Positions 52,790 through 62,379 of a stretch of DNA of 64,000 nt are shown here, piece by piece; the stretch's first letter is position 1; each line of letters starts with the position of its first letter. Both the position numbers and the translations under genes were made by a program. The stretch is from Flectonema sp. DT1601 (lineage: Eukaryota > Euglenozoa > Diplonemea > Diplonemida > Diplonemidae): NCBI GenBank assembly GCA_964019425.1, contig OZ025790.1, positions 930,001 through 994,000 on the forward strand. The letters run 5' to 3'. The notes under the pieces were generated by a model, which did no database searches, was not told the DNA's origin, and saw nothing but the letters and a program-made list of their open reading frames with translations.

Positions 52790-55577
52790 TCAGGGTATAT
52801 TCCCTCCTACTCCGCGATCCCTACGGGAATCCGTAGTTGACAACAATGCAGGTACACCTCCATAAGAGTGAAACCCGCTGGGAGAATGCTCTGAAAAGTG
52901 ACTAGGTGGTGTAGTCGTAATTTGCCACTGAGGCGGCTGTTGCATTTGTGACCTTTGATGAGGTTGCGATGGCTGGGAAAAACGCTGTTGGGGGTGAGTT
53001 CGTGCAGGTCGAGATCCCTTCGAGTGCCCCGCACCATGATGGTGAGTATATGAAACAGGAGGCTGTCCAACTGGAGAGCTACTGATAGTCATATTCGAAA
53101 ACCCCAAGTCACTCAATTCACGAGGTTGTTGCATCCCCACTTGAGTATGTTGCGAGTGAACTGTTACATGTCTACTGGGGTCTTGTCTTTGATGACCTCT
53201 GTAGTTATAAACTTGTTGTCCTTTTCTACCACCACCTTGTTTACGTGGTCTTCGATGACTAACTACGTCATCAATCCTCGGGGGGGTTGTTTCCGGCACC
53301 GTTTCCCATCCGATGCGTTTTAAAAAATCATTAACACCTTCAACAGGATAGGGACACACCAATGAGGTATCAGCAGTATGTGGAAGTGGTTTGCACTTCT
53401 TCATCTTTGAATCGTCGTGAGCTCTCTTCTTTTTTTCCTTCTTACGTGGATTACGTTCATTAAGTGAAGTTGGAACCTGCTCAGGCTGTGACTGCTGCTG
53501 TTTTGGTGGCTTAACTACTTGACCGGAACCTGGTCCTGACAACGAGAAGTACGACCCAGAACCCAACGTTCCTTGTGGTCCTTGAATTCTCTTTGCAGTT
53601 CCTTGTTTTACACCAGCTGGGACAATTCCAGGTCTTGTTTGCTGATATGAAGAAGCTGCTTGTTGATTTTGTTGCTGAGCAGCAGCTCTCTTGCTCTGAA
53701 TGTCTTGTCTGGTCTGTCCTAAGAGAGATCTAATTGCAGACTTTTGTGAACCAAAATATCTCTGAATTGCCTGGTGTAACTTTGAAGGAGGTTCCTCTAA
53801 GACTTTCACAACATCCTCGTCAAGGTCCCATAAGGTGTCTGCTTCATCAGCAGTTGTTTGCTGTTTTTTTTTTTTTTTTTTTTCCTCCTCAATATTATTC
53901 TCCAATTGCAACATAAACCAACACATACCCCCCATCCAACTTCATGTAGCAACTCTGCTGCTGTTGTTGGAGCGGATGCAGTTGCCGGAGGTGCGATGTC
54001 TTGACCCTGTATTTATTTAGTTTAAATATTTTGTTTTTTAAAAGAATAAGAATAATCACAATGTTTATTTTGCATACCTCATTTGAAGTTCCTGAGCTAG
54101 GCAGAGCCTCAATAAGGGATGAGACGTGTTTTTGAAGAAGTCGAGGAGTTGGTACAAAAAGTTTAAATATCGAACTTTTACAAAGATCCATCGAAGGTAA
54201 TTCCTGTGCCAAAGAGATAGCAGCAGTGTTCGAAAGAACTGATGCGTACGACTCATCTTCGAGACGAGCTATGGTGTCACGCCATTTTAAAATTGATTTT
54301 AAAGCTGCTCCGTTACGCTTCCAGACACCTTGATCCATTCTACCCATGAGACGGTTCATTTCATCGTCTAGAGTTGGTTTTTTATATTGTCTTAAGCACA
54401 GCTTTCTACTCTCTTCAACAACATGTAGTAGTGGATGACCAATTCCTCCTCTTGATCCCTGAACAGTTAATTTACTACGAAGATCATCCGCTACAGCTAA
54501 CAAGTAATGAGTATCGAGACGAGCATATTTAAGCATCTCTGCAGGAAGAGGTCGTTGCCTCCAATCAGCAGTTTGGTATTGCTTGTTTGTCGAGATTCCA
54601 TAATGAGCTAATAACTTACCCAAACCATGAGGAATACTGAGTTGTTGAGCAGCAATTCCTGTGTCAAACATGTTGATAATGTATAATCCGAAATCTCTTT
54701 GAAGCCATTCGATATCGGACGATGCCCCATGAAGTACTTTTTCAATTGCAGGATTAGTAAAGATTGGTAAAAACTTATACATGTGAGAGCGAAGCTCTAA
54801 ACAATCGATAATGTAGTCAGCCTTGCGAGTTGATATCTGCATCAGGCAGAGGAACCCCTGAAATGAATGCATCGAATGATTTTCTAAATCGATAGCCAAC
54901 TCTTTCTCATTTACTAAATTAGCAATCAACGTATCAAGCTGTGATGATTTATCTACGTATGTGAGAGGTGTTTCAGAAGGATTTTTAAATTCCGGTTTCG
55001 GTGGATTTTGCAACCAACAGTCAGCCGAACAAGAATCGATCTCATTTTTAAAAGGATGAACACCTGCCTCACCATACACAAACTTACCATCAATATACAA
55101 GTAAGGTGTAAAGGGTGCCTCTGAATTATTTGGTTTAACTTTGAATGTCTCTTGTGGACGAACTGTTTGAACTGCTTTAAGAAGTTGTCTTTTTCTGATC
55201 TTATCCTCAGCTGATAATCTTTTTGTTGAAGCTTCAGCCTTAACGAGGTCTAAGTCAGTATCGATACTTTCGAATAATAAGTCCAAAAGTTCCATCACAG
55301 CTTCTCCTTTTTCATTATCACGTGCGCTCTTAACTTCAGCAGTATGTACACCAGCGACATCTTCAACAAGCTCCAATAAGGATTCAGCGTATGTGTTCAT
55401 TATTTTAGGAAACGCCCTAAATGACTTATAAAACTCGTAGTCATCACCTTGAGGAAGACCGTTTGCAGCCTGTAATCCGGTTATAACCTTACTAAATAGT
55501 TCACTGACGTAGGGATGGACTGGTGTGTCTCCAATCATAGTAACTTCTTCATCGCTAATGTCGGAATCCATGTCCAT
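52790..55577 (-). CDS. EXOSC10: Nuclear exosome 3'-5' exonuclease Rrp6/EXOSC10
   Basis: Exons 55577-54078, 54006-53929 and 53860-52790, all phase 0, give 882 residues (human 885). Introns are GTATGC...TACAG and GTATGT...AACAG with a 20-nt A-run. An N-terminal PMC2NT domain is followed by the DEDD-Y exonuclease: AIDLENHSMHSF (D, E), HGASSDIEWLQRDF (D), and YARLDTHYL (Y and D). The HRDC domain follows (ALKSILKWRDTIARLEDES). The middle 26-residue exon is an Ala/Pro/Thr linker. The C-terminal tail is Gln/His/Lys-rich and disordered, with a conserved FLKRIGWETVPE motif. It trims rRNA, snoRNA and aberrant transcripts in the nucleus and nucleolus. The leader after CTG at 55596-55597 would be pure A. 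Confidence 0.95.
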
Positions 55578-55786
55578 TTTTTTTTTTTTTTTTTTCTGTT
55601 TTGTCTGTTTTTTTTTTTTTTGAATTATTTTATTTTTTAAAAAAAAATTTAAAAAAAAAAATATTAACCCAGTTTGTGGGAAAGTCCACTGGATGCTATA
55701 TTTCTACTGAAGTCGTTCTTTTTTTTTTGTTTCCCTCCATCAGTGCCTTAATTAAATCAGAACCGGTTTTTTCCCGTTAGAGACGA

Positions 55787-56071
55787 CTAAGAATCTTCAC
55801 CATTCTTACTGTCATTCCGCTCTGGATAATGTCTCCCATAGGTTGATCTGCTTTTTATAGTTTTGTAAACCCGTTGTAGTCTACGTTGTTCCCTATCCCA
55901 ATGATCAACTAATGCTGAATCTCTTATTGGGAGATTCTGTGCAACACCCATCTTCCGTTCTTCGGATGCTTTTTCGTCATCCAACAAGCGACTTTTCTTC
56001 TCTGCGTTCCGTAAGTGTTCACACCATGGTCCTTTCACTTTATTTGAGAGACAACTACACCGTCTTATCAT
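55787..56071 (-). CDS. Small basic protein of 94 residues, unidentified
   Basis: An ORF of normal codon composition in a region otherwise full of A/T runs. It is rich in Arg, Lys, Asp and Glu, has two or three Cys near the start (RRCSCLSNKVKGPWCEH), and a helical charged segment (VDHWDREQRRLQRVYKTIKS). It follows EXOSC10 upstream by about 200 bp in the same orientation. A T-rich tract with AG at about 10 nt before the ATG fits the leader pattern of its neighbours. No family was recognised; it could be a last fragment of a longer gene whose other exons I cannot see. Confidence 0.5.
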   Translation of the reverse strand: MIRRCSCLSNKVKGPWCEHLRNAEKKSRLLDDEKASEERKMGVAQNLPIRDSALVDHWDREQRRLQRVYKTIKSRSTYGRHYPERNDSKNGEDS

Positions 56072-56175
56072 GTTAATTACTCTCTTGGAAAAGTGTGAGG
56101 GAAAAAGAAAAGAAAAGAGAAATGTTTGTTGTATTTTTCACAAGCACGTCCATTATGTCATTTTTTTTTTTTTTT

Positions 56176-56302
56176 GTACCGACGTAGTCGGAGAAGAAAC
56201 TATTCAGATTGAAAACCGATTATTTCTTATGGTCATGATTTATTTTCCCCGTGCGACAGGATTTTGTCTGCGTTCAACGAAATATAAGGTTAATCTGAAT
56301 GG
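56176..56302 (-). repeat. A-tailed short repeat (family A), inverted copy
   Basis: Reverse orientation: a T-run plus GTACCGACGTAGTCGGAGAA at the left is the reverse of the family's GGTAC-A(n) end, and TTAATCTGAATGG at the right is the reverse of CCATTCAGATTAA. The interior matches 35155-35265 closely. Confidence 0.8.
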
Positions 56303-56556
56303 TTTTTTTGCTGAAGGGAAATAATAAAAAAAAAAAAAAAAATTATGTAAGCAAAATCATAACAATAACAACCTCTTTGGCGTACACAGAGGACAGACAG
56401 ATAAAAGCAACGCACCGAATGAAGTTTTAACGAGTGGGAGGGAAAAAGGGAATAAGGAAGAGAGGTGAAGTGATCACTTTCAGGTAACGGAAGAAAGAGA
56501 AAAAATGGGGATAATTTTTTTTTTTTTTTTGGTATTTGCTCGCCTCCGACGTATAA

Positions 56557-57172
56557 AACTTAATCAGCAGTAGTTCCTTAAGCAGTTCTTGGTACAATTT
56601 TCCGGGAAAGAAGAAAAAAAAGAAGAAGAAGAAGAAGAAGAAGAAGAAAAATTTTGATCCAAAAATCGAAACAAGCCTTTTTGTATACACCACTAAAACC
56701 GAGAGCAGTAGTAAAGAGCCCAGACTCATAGACGAGAATGAGGAAGCCAGAGTAAAAATGCTACAGTTACCTCAGGTAAGTAGAAAGTAGAAAAAAAAAA
56801 AGAAAAAAAAAAGAAAGAAAAAAAAAAAAGGAAAAAACCCATCTTCTTTTGGAAGCCAGAAAATTAAACAAATAATAAAAAAAAAAATTTAAAAAAAAAA
56901 AAAAAAAAAGCCAGAAGCGTAACCAAGCTGGAAGCTCGATAGTAGCCAGGAATAAAGACTATGATCCACTGGAAGATCGAGTGGACTTCATGTCCAATAC
57001 GAAATTCGGAACAACTTCGAGAGCATTACAATATCATACCAAATATTGGGGGGAAAAAAAGGTAAAACCGCATGAGAATTAACTGTTGTTTGGGGAGATT
57101 CCTTCTTCTTTTTTTTTTTTTTTTTTATTGAAACTCAGAGGTGCAGTTTCGTAAGGACATAAAAATGAATCG

Positions 57173-57203
<31 letters not shown>

Positions 57204-57600
57204 GTGTCAAGTTGTTGCTCCGAAGGAAAACAAAATTGTGTATCGACGAGATGCATAAAAGCATTTGGGGAAATACAAAAAAAAACGGCTGACTAAAAGC
57301 CAGTATGAACAAGTGAATAGCAAAGGGAAAACACCCCAAAGCTCGGAAGATAGCGCGGATTACCATACCCATGTCCGACAAGGAAGCTATTTTTTTTTTT
57401 TTTTTTTTTTTTTTTTTCCGGGATGGGGAAGCCAGCAACTTGAATTATCCCCGACAGTGAATTATCAGAAGCTATGCAAGCATCGAGAAGTTAGAGGACA
57501 AATGCAAAAAAATTGGATGTTTTTTTTTTTTTTTTTTTTGAACCTCACTTGGCTTCAAAAAAAAGGATACAGAAGATATTTTTTTTTTTTTTGGAAGATT
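56557..57600 (+). other. Plus-strand coding-like stretches of unknown origin
   Basis: Stretches around 56652-56775, 56925-57060 and 57205-57480 have unusually coding-like plus-strand composition (for example ETSLFVYTTKTESSSKE; YDPLEDRVDFMSNTKFGTTS; QVVAPKENKIVYRRDA) and lie between poly-A/poly-T runs. Several are preceded by an AGCCAG motif that could serve as a splice acceptor. I find no start, no homology I recognise and no intact overall frame. They may be exons of a decayed host gene or remains of an element. The opposite orientation to every other gene in the window is notable. Confidence 0.3.
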
Positions 57601-57760
57601 TAATCAAAAAAACGAAATAACAATCAACTTATGTTATTCTCAGTAATCGGAGACATGTAAAGATATTCTTTTTTTTTTTTTTTTTAAAAATGTAATAATT
57701 TTTTTTTTTCAAGGAATTGTCACTTAGGAAAACAAAAGGCACCCAAAAAATAAAGAATCT

Positions 57761-57881
57761 GCTTTTTTACTTCACACTCTTGTTTTGTTTTGTGCGCAAC
57801 TGGTACAAAATCCTAATAAAGGAATAGGTTAGTTACGCTATCACGATTCTCTTTCTACCGAACAATTTGGTTTGTAGGTAC
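57761..57881 (+). repeat. A-tailed short repeat (family K), copy 2
   Basis: TTTACTTCACACTCTTGTTT, GCGCAACTGGTACAAAATCC, TAATAAAGGAATAGGTTAGT, and GTAGGTACAAAA plus an A-run. Very similar to 24091-24222 in the same orientation. Confidence 0.8.
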
Positions 57882-58005
57882 AAAAAAAAAAAAAAAAAAA
57901 CTAGTTTGTCCCTTGTGGGGGTTAACTTATTATCTTGTAAGCCTGAGAGCAATTTTGAAGGAAAAAAAAAATAATAATAAATTAGGGAAGCGATAAGAAA
58001 AATAA

Positions 58006-58899
58006 TTACACTGCCATTCCATAACGGTCGTCGGCGGCTCTCTTTAAATATCCCTTGTAGTGGTCGAGGTCTAGGCGTGATTGACGACTATTTAACACTT
58101 GTTTTTGGAATTTTCCATCTTTAACATACAAGATTCTATCGGCGTAACACTCAACGTCTTTATTATGAGTCACCATAATACAAGTGGTACGAGCTTCTAG
58201 ATTTACCTTTAGAAGCAGATCCATAATTTCAATCGTATTTTCAGTGTCCAAATCACCAGTAGGCTCGTCCAGTAACAATATCTTTGGATTGTTAGCTAGC
58301 GCACGAGCGATTGTAACTCTCTGTTGTTCACCACCGGAAAGCTCTGATGGAAGATGTGCAACTCTGTCACGTAGACCGACCATTCTAAGAAGCATCTTCG
58401 CTCTTCGTCTTCTATCTTTTTTGTTGTGTTCTCCAGAAAGAATCATTGGTAGCTCAACGTTCTCAACTGCTGACATTGTTGCGATTAGGTTAAAAGTTTG
58501 AAAAACAAAACCAATAGACGTCAGTCTGAGATTAGCTAAGAATTCATCTGATGAAGTTTCGTTAACTTCTTCTCCCATAATAAATATTTTACCACCGGTA
58601 CTCTTGTCTAGGGTTCCAATTAGATTAAGTAATGTTGTCTTACCTCCTCCACTAGGACCTCTGATCATCAGAAATTCACCTTCTCTCACTGGCATAAAAA
58701 CTGATCCGTCCATCATTCTGACATCTCTAAGTGCGATGACGGGTTCAGCTCTTCCTTCTATTTCATAATGTTTGGATACGTTCTCTACCACGACGACTGG
58801 TTCCCCAAACTGTTTCATTGGTGCATTCTGCATCACATCAATATTAGCGCATGATGGATCCGCATCGAGGACAATTCCTGTTGACGAAAGTACGTCCAT
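58006..58899 (-). CDS. Stand-alone ABC ATPase of the MacB/LolD type
   Basis: 297 residues from ATG 58899, just after a GCAG acceptor at 58926-58927; codons further upstream are in a T-rich probable intron or leader. All ABC motifs are present: Walker A GPSGGGKTT, Q-loop FVFQTFNL, signature LSGGEQQR, Walker B ILLLDEPTGDLD, and switch His in MVTHNKD. The sequence GDLDTENT and the overall length match bacterial LolD/MacB/FtsE-like subunits, which pair with a separate permease. No permease is encoded nearby and there is no transmembrane segment or clear targeting signal. Similar soluble ABC proteins occur in many protists. The partner and substrate are unknown. Confidence 0.88.
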   Translation of the reverse strand: MDVLSSTGIVLDADPSCANIDVMQNAPMKQFGEPVVVVENVSKHYEIEGRAEPVIALRDVRMMDGSVFMPVREGEFLMIRGPSGGGKTTLLNLIGTLDKSTGGKIFIMGEEVNETSSDEFLANLRLTSIGFVFQTFNLIATMSAVENVELPMILSGEHNKKDRRRRAKMLLRMVGLRDRVAHLPSELSGGEQQRVTIARALANNPKILLLDEPTGDLDTENTIEIMDLLLKVNLEARTTCIMVTHNKDVECYADRILYVKDGKFQKQVLNSRQSRLDLDHYKGYLKRAADDRYGMAV

Positions 58900-59052
58900 T
58901 TTGATTGAGATGCCGAGTTGGAATACTGCAAAAAAAGAAGAAAAAAAAATAGTTTTTTTCAATACAACTCACTCTGTATTAATGTAATAATCTAAACGTA
59001 TATAATCATATAACAATCATAAGGATCACCACAAGTCTAGTGTAGTCGCGGA

Positions 59053-59197
59053 TTAGTACTTCCCACGACCAGTCATTATTTCTTCCATCCGTGATTGAAT
59101 TTTTATTTCAAGTCGCTTCCACACTTCACAGGCCGTGTCAGCAGTAATACCTCCCACACATGATTCACTGTTGGTGTTTGCATACAATATTATCGTC

Positions 59198-59231
<34 letters not shown>

Positions 59232-59345
59232 GTCATAACAAACATACTCTCTATCAGCCTCTAAACCAGACAAGTCTTCATGAAGATTTTCAAGGGCTTT
59301 ACGGAATCCGTCTGCTGTCATGTCAAGCTTTCCAGCAGTAGCCAT
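59053..59345 (-). CDS. Small two-exon gene, 70 residues, unidentified
   Basis: Exons 59345-59248 and 59167-59053 join in phase; intron GTATGT...CAACAG with a 26-nt A-run. The predicted product starts MATAGKLDMTADGFRKALEN and ends EIMTGRGKY. It is mostly helical and acidic, with two Cys flanking the exon junction (ESC...TAC). Both exons are free of the homopolymer runs that fill the flanks, and both splice sites match the window consensus, which is why I believe it. The length fits small coiled subunits of larger complexes, but I recognise no family. It lies 153 bp upstream of the ABC ATPase. Confidence 0.7.
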
Positions 59346-60376
59346 CACGTTTTTTTTTTTTTTTTTATTCTATTTTTTCTGAAAAAAAAAAAAAAAAAAA
59401 CTAAATGAGTCATCAGTAAAGGAAGTAGTAACTACCACCAGGATGTTTTATATACGCGGATTTGTGAAAAAAATAGTTTATTGAGCCTTTCATCGTATTC
59501 TGTGATTCCCGTTGAAGAAGAAAAAAAAGCAGCAATTTCGCTGCCACTTTTTTATCTTACTCTTGTGTGGCTAGAGTCGCTCGAGAATTGAAAAATATAT
59601 ATGGCATGGTGCATGATGTTGAATTAGGTGGGGTATAATGAAGGTTAAGAAGGGATTGGCGCAGTGTCTTCGAAACACATCGAGACAAGACATCGATAAT
59701 ATGATTTTATGACCTGTCAGGGAAAACATAATAGTTGAACGGAACAAAAACCTTTTTAAAAAAAAAAAAGAATTTTCAAACCACATATATATCGGCAGTA
59801 TACACAATAACAAATCACAGAAATGACTTTGTTAAAAGTATCAGCAGACATAGATTTCGCAGTTGTTTTGGATACGAGTTGTGTTATGAAATAGTGCGCC
59901 AAACCGAAAAAGCTATAAATATAAAATAAAAAATAATAAAAAAAACTTTAAAAAAAATGTTATTTAAGAGCCTTAATCTTATACTACTTTGCCTTGTAAT
60001 TTCCGCGGACTTTACTTCAGTCTTTAAAAAAAAACTAATTTATTAGTGTCCATCGAAACTTGCTAGGACTGGGGAGAGGTTATCACAAATAAATAAAATA
60101 ATTAAAATCAATAAATCGCAAGGATCTCAAAATCAATTCCCTCAAAACTGATGTTTGACCCAATCTTAATAGGTGGGTAAGTCAATAACATAACAAAAAA
60201 AAGAAAGAAAAAAAAAATGGATCGTTTAAAAAAAAATGAAAAAAAAAAACTAGCTGAATTTTTTGACGATTCTTAATATATTGGGAAAACCCACAGATCA
60301 ACCCAAAAGTTTGGAGAAACGTATACAACTGGTCACGGCCTTGTGTAGCTTTTACATTTTTTTATTTTAATTAAAT
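59346..60376. other. Spacer
   Basis: About 1 kb. T-run at 59350-59367, A-runs at 59381-59400 and 59758-59770, and a stretch (59560-59760) of balanced composition with no supported frame. No repeat family copy was recognised. Confidence 0.5.
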
Positions 60377-61943
60377 TCAATATCGAACTGGTGGAACGTG
60401 GGAACCAAACATTGTTCTGTTTTTTTTTTTTTTTGTTTGGTACATTTTGAAGAAACAGATCACAACAAAATTTTAAATTAAGAAAGTCATACCTGTCAGC
60501 ACGATGACCTCCAAAGTGCGGACGAACTCTTCCAGGAGGCTGATAGTGTTGGTGCTGAACTGATAGACTATCAGATTGAGGTAATTCTGATAATCCCCAT
60601 GAGGGTTCTATAGAAGTTGTTGTAGTAGTAGTAGGTGAAGGTGTTATCGATCCTCGTCCAATCGCGGGAAGTATCTTTGATCGTTTTGGAGACGACGGAA
60701 GACACGATTTCGACCTTCCCGAAAACGGTTTCACAATTGAACCATTCTTTTCAACTTTAATATTTTCAGTCAACTGTAACAAATTATCAACACAAGCTTC
60801 ACAACAAAGTGTGTTTCCATCAAGCCATTCTCTTGGGTTGAGTTTAAACATACTGACATCACCAATCATCTTTACACAAGGAGGCACAGTCTTTGCATTT
60901 AGCAAAGCAGCTTCCGAAAAACCATCACCTACAGAGCTTAGTGTAAAATGATCCAACACATGCAAACCAAACAAGGCAACTCTTCTAGATAGCTGGCTGC
61001 ATTCCTGCCTTAGTTTTACTTGTTGGCATAGTTCGCAACGTTGGTTCGCTGATTCCATCGAAGCAATTTTCTGGATTTTTTTAATAGGCAATCTTTTTGT
61101 AAGCCGGGATAGTCTAGTTATATGTTTAGGACTAGGATGGCTACTTGAACACTCAACAATACATAAACCCCTGTCAACGGTTGAAGCAGCTAACTGTAAC
61201 TTATTGCAATACCTAAGCCAAAGCCTATTCGATACGTCAATAGTAAAATGTAGAGACATTCCACTCAGCTTACAAGCATGAAGTGTTTCCAAGTGTTGAG
61301 CGATTGCTTGGGACGCGTTTGTTAGAATTTTCCTTGCGTGACTAGTCACGGTATCGACATTGAGAGCCGATTCCATTGAAAATCTTTCTGCGAATGGAAT
61401 ACTCGTATCAGTCATTAGATACCTACTTGTGACTAACTCAATTAATAACCCTCGAGGTGACCAAGTCACATTGTATCCTGCGTTACGAAGAGCTTCATCA
61501 GGTCTCTTTGGATCACTGAAGTGTTGCAGAACACCAGGTTGCGATAATAAATTAGCATCCTGCAGTGTATTCCTTAAAGTACTCGCTTCAATGAATGTTT
61601 GGTTTATTTCGGAAGTAATATATCCATCTTGTCTGAGGGGTTCATAATTAGGAGTCATGTACACGGCAACAACTCCACTTTTCGATTCGCAGACCTTCTG
61701 AAGTTCTTCGTCTATCGTTGTCGTTATCAGTCGTTTTTTATTTTTCTTTTTTATGACGCTTTCTTTGCAAGTGAAATACCAAGCAACCGGTTTTCTGTAC
61801 TTATAGATTACGCTGTGAGGGATATTTATCCCAGTCAGTGTACTGCTGTTCTTTCCGACATTCTTCAACCAAAGTAGACGGAAGAAACCAGCAAGCAGTC
61901 CCTCATTGCGAAGTTCCAGCAAGAACTCCAACTCACCATCCAT
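60377..61943 (-). CDS. Protist protein with two Cys-pair motifs, function unknown
   Basis: Exons 61943-60493 and 60416-60377 give 496 residues; intron GTATGA...AACAG with an A16 run. The start is set at 61943 (MDGELEFLLEL) because the in-frame codons upstream are a family I repeat copy (62025-62137) and a CTTACAG acceptor lies 8 nt before this ATG. The N-terminal 330 residues are mixed alpha/beta (VVAVYMTPNY; SMESALNVDTV; MSLHFTIDVSNRLWLRYC). A CELCQQVKLRQEC motif follows near 350, then CCEACVDNLLQL near 405, possibly a split zinc site. The C-terminus is Ser/Pro-rich and ends HVPPVRY. I recognise no family; the LHFTIDVSNRLWLRYC phrase is the best handle for a search. Confidence 0.72.
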
Positions 61944-62024
61944 AACCTTTACTGTAAGGGGTAGATGGTTTGCATTAATAATAAATAATAAAACAGACAA
62001 ATACAAATCCGGATGCGAAAGGGT

Positions 62025-62137
62025 TCGGCCAAACCTGACTACAATAAGAAAATCAACAGTTGGTATCGATAAAAAGTTCCATATGTGCTGTCGAATATGG
62101 GGATTCGGGGGCCACGTACTACAGGTTGAGCGCCTGC
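62025..62137. repeat. Dispersed repeat (family I), copy 2
   Basis: Nearly identical to 41002-41118, ending GGCCACGTACTACAGGTTGA-GCGCC. It sits just upstream of the start of the 496-residue gene and creates a false N-terminal extension in that frame. Confidence 0.85.
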
Positions 62138-62379
62138 GAAATAAATAATGAACTCCGATAAGCCCAGAAAAAGAAAAAATCAAATTAAAACTATCAACAC
62201 ATGTTATGAAGTACTGCAGTTATATCGAGTGCGACTTTTGACTGATATGCGTAATTATTGTGTTCTCGTCATCCATATCCTTTTATTATTCCTTTTTTTG
62301 ACATTTTCTTGTTGTTACAAAACTTTAGACTTTTCCACAAACAGAGAACTATTGTTTTCAGGTACCTGAACTGATTGAA

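Larger units (their letters stand above)
56072..58005. other. Spacer with repeats and unexplained plus-strand open stretches
   Basis: Contains family A (56176-56302) and family K (57761-57881) repeats, a (GAA)n tract at 56617-56650, and many homopolymer runs. Three plus-strand stretches between 56557 and 57600 look coding by composition and are listed separately. No minus-strand gene was seen. Confidence 0.55.

Noticed and set aside
57079-57603. Poly-Phe and poly-Lys open frames (also at 29344-29543, 40404-40736, 49536-49817, 51861-52130)
   Set aside because: The frames are produced by A/T homopolymers and have no conserved-looking sequence.
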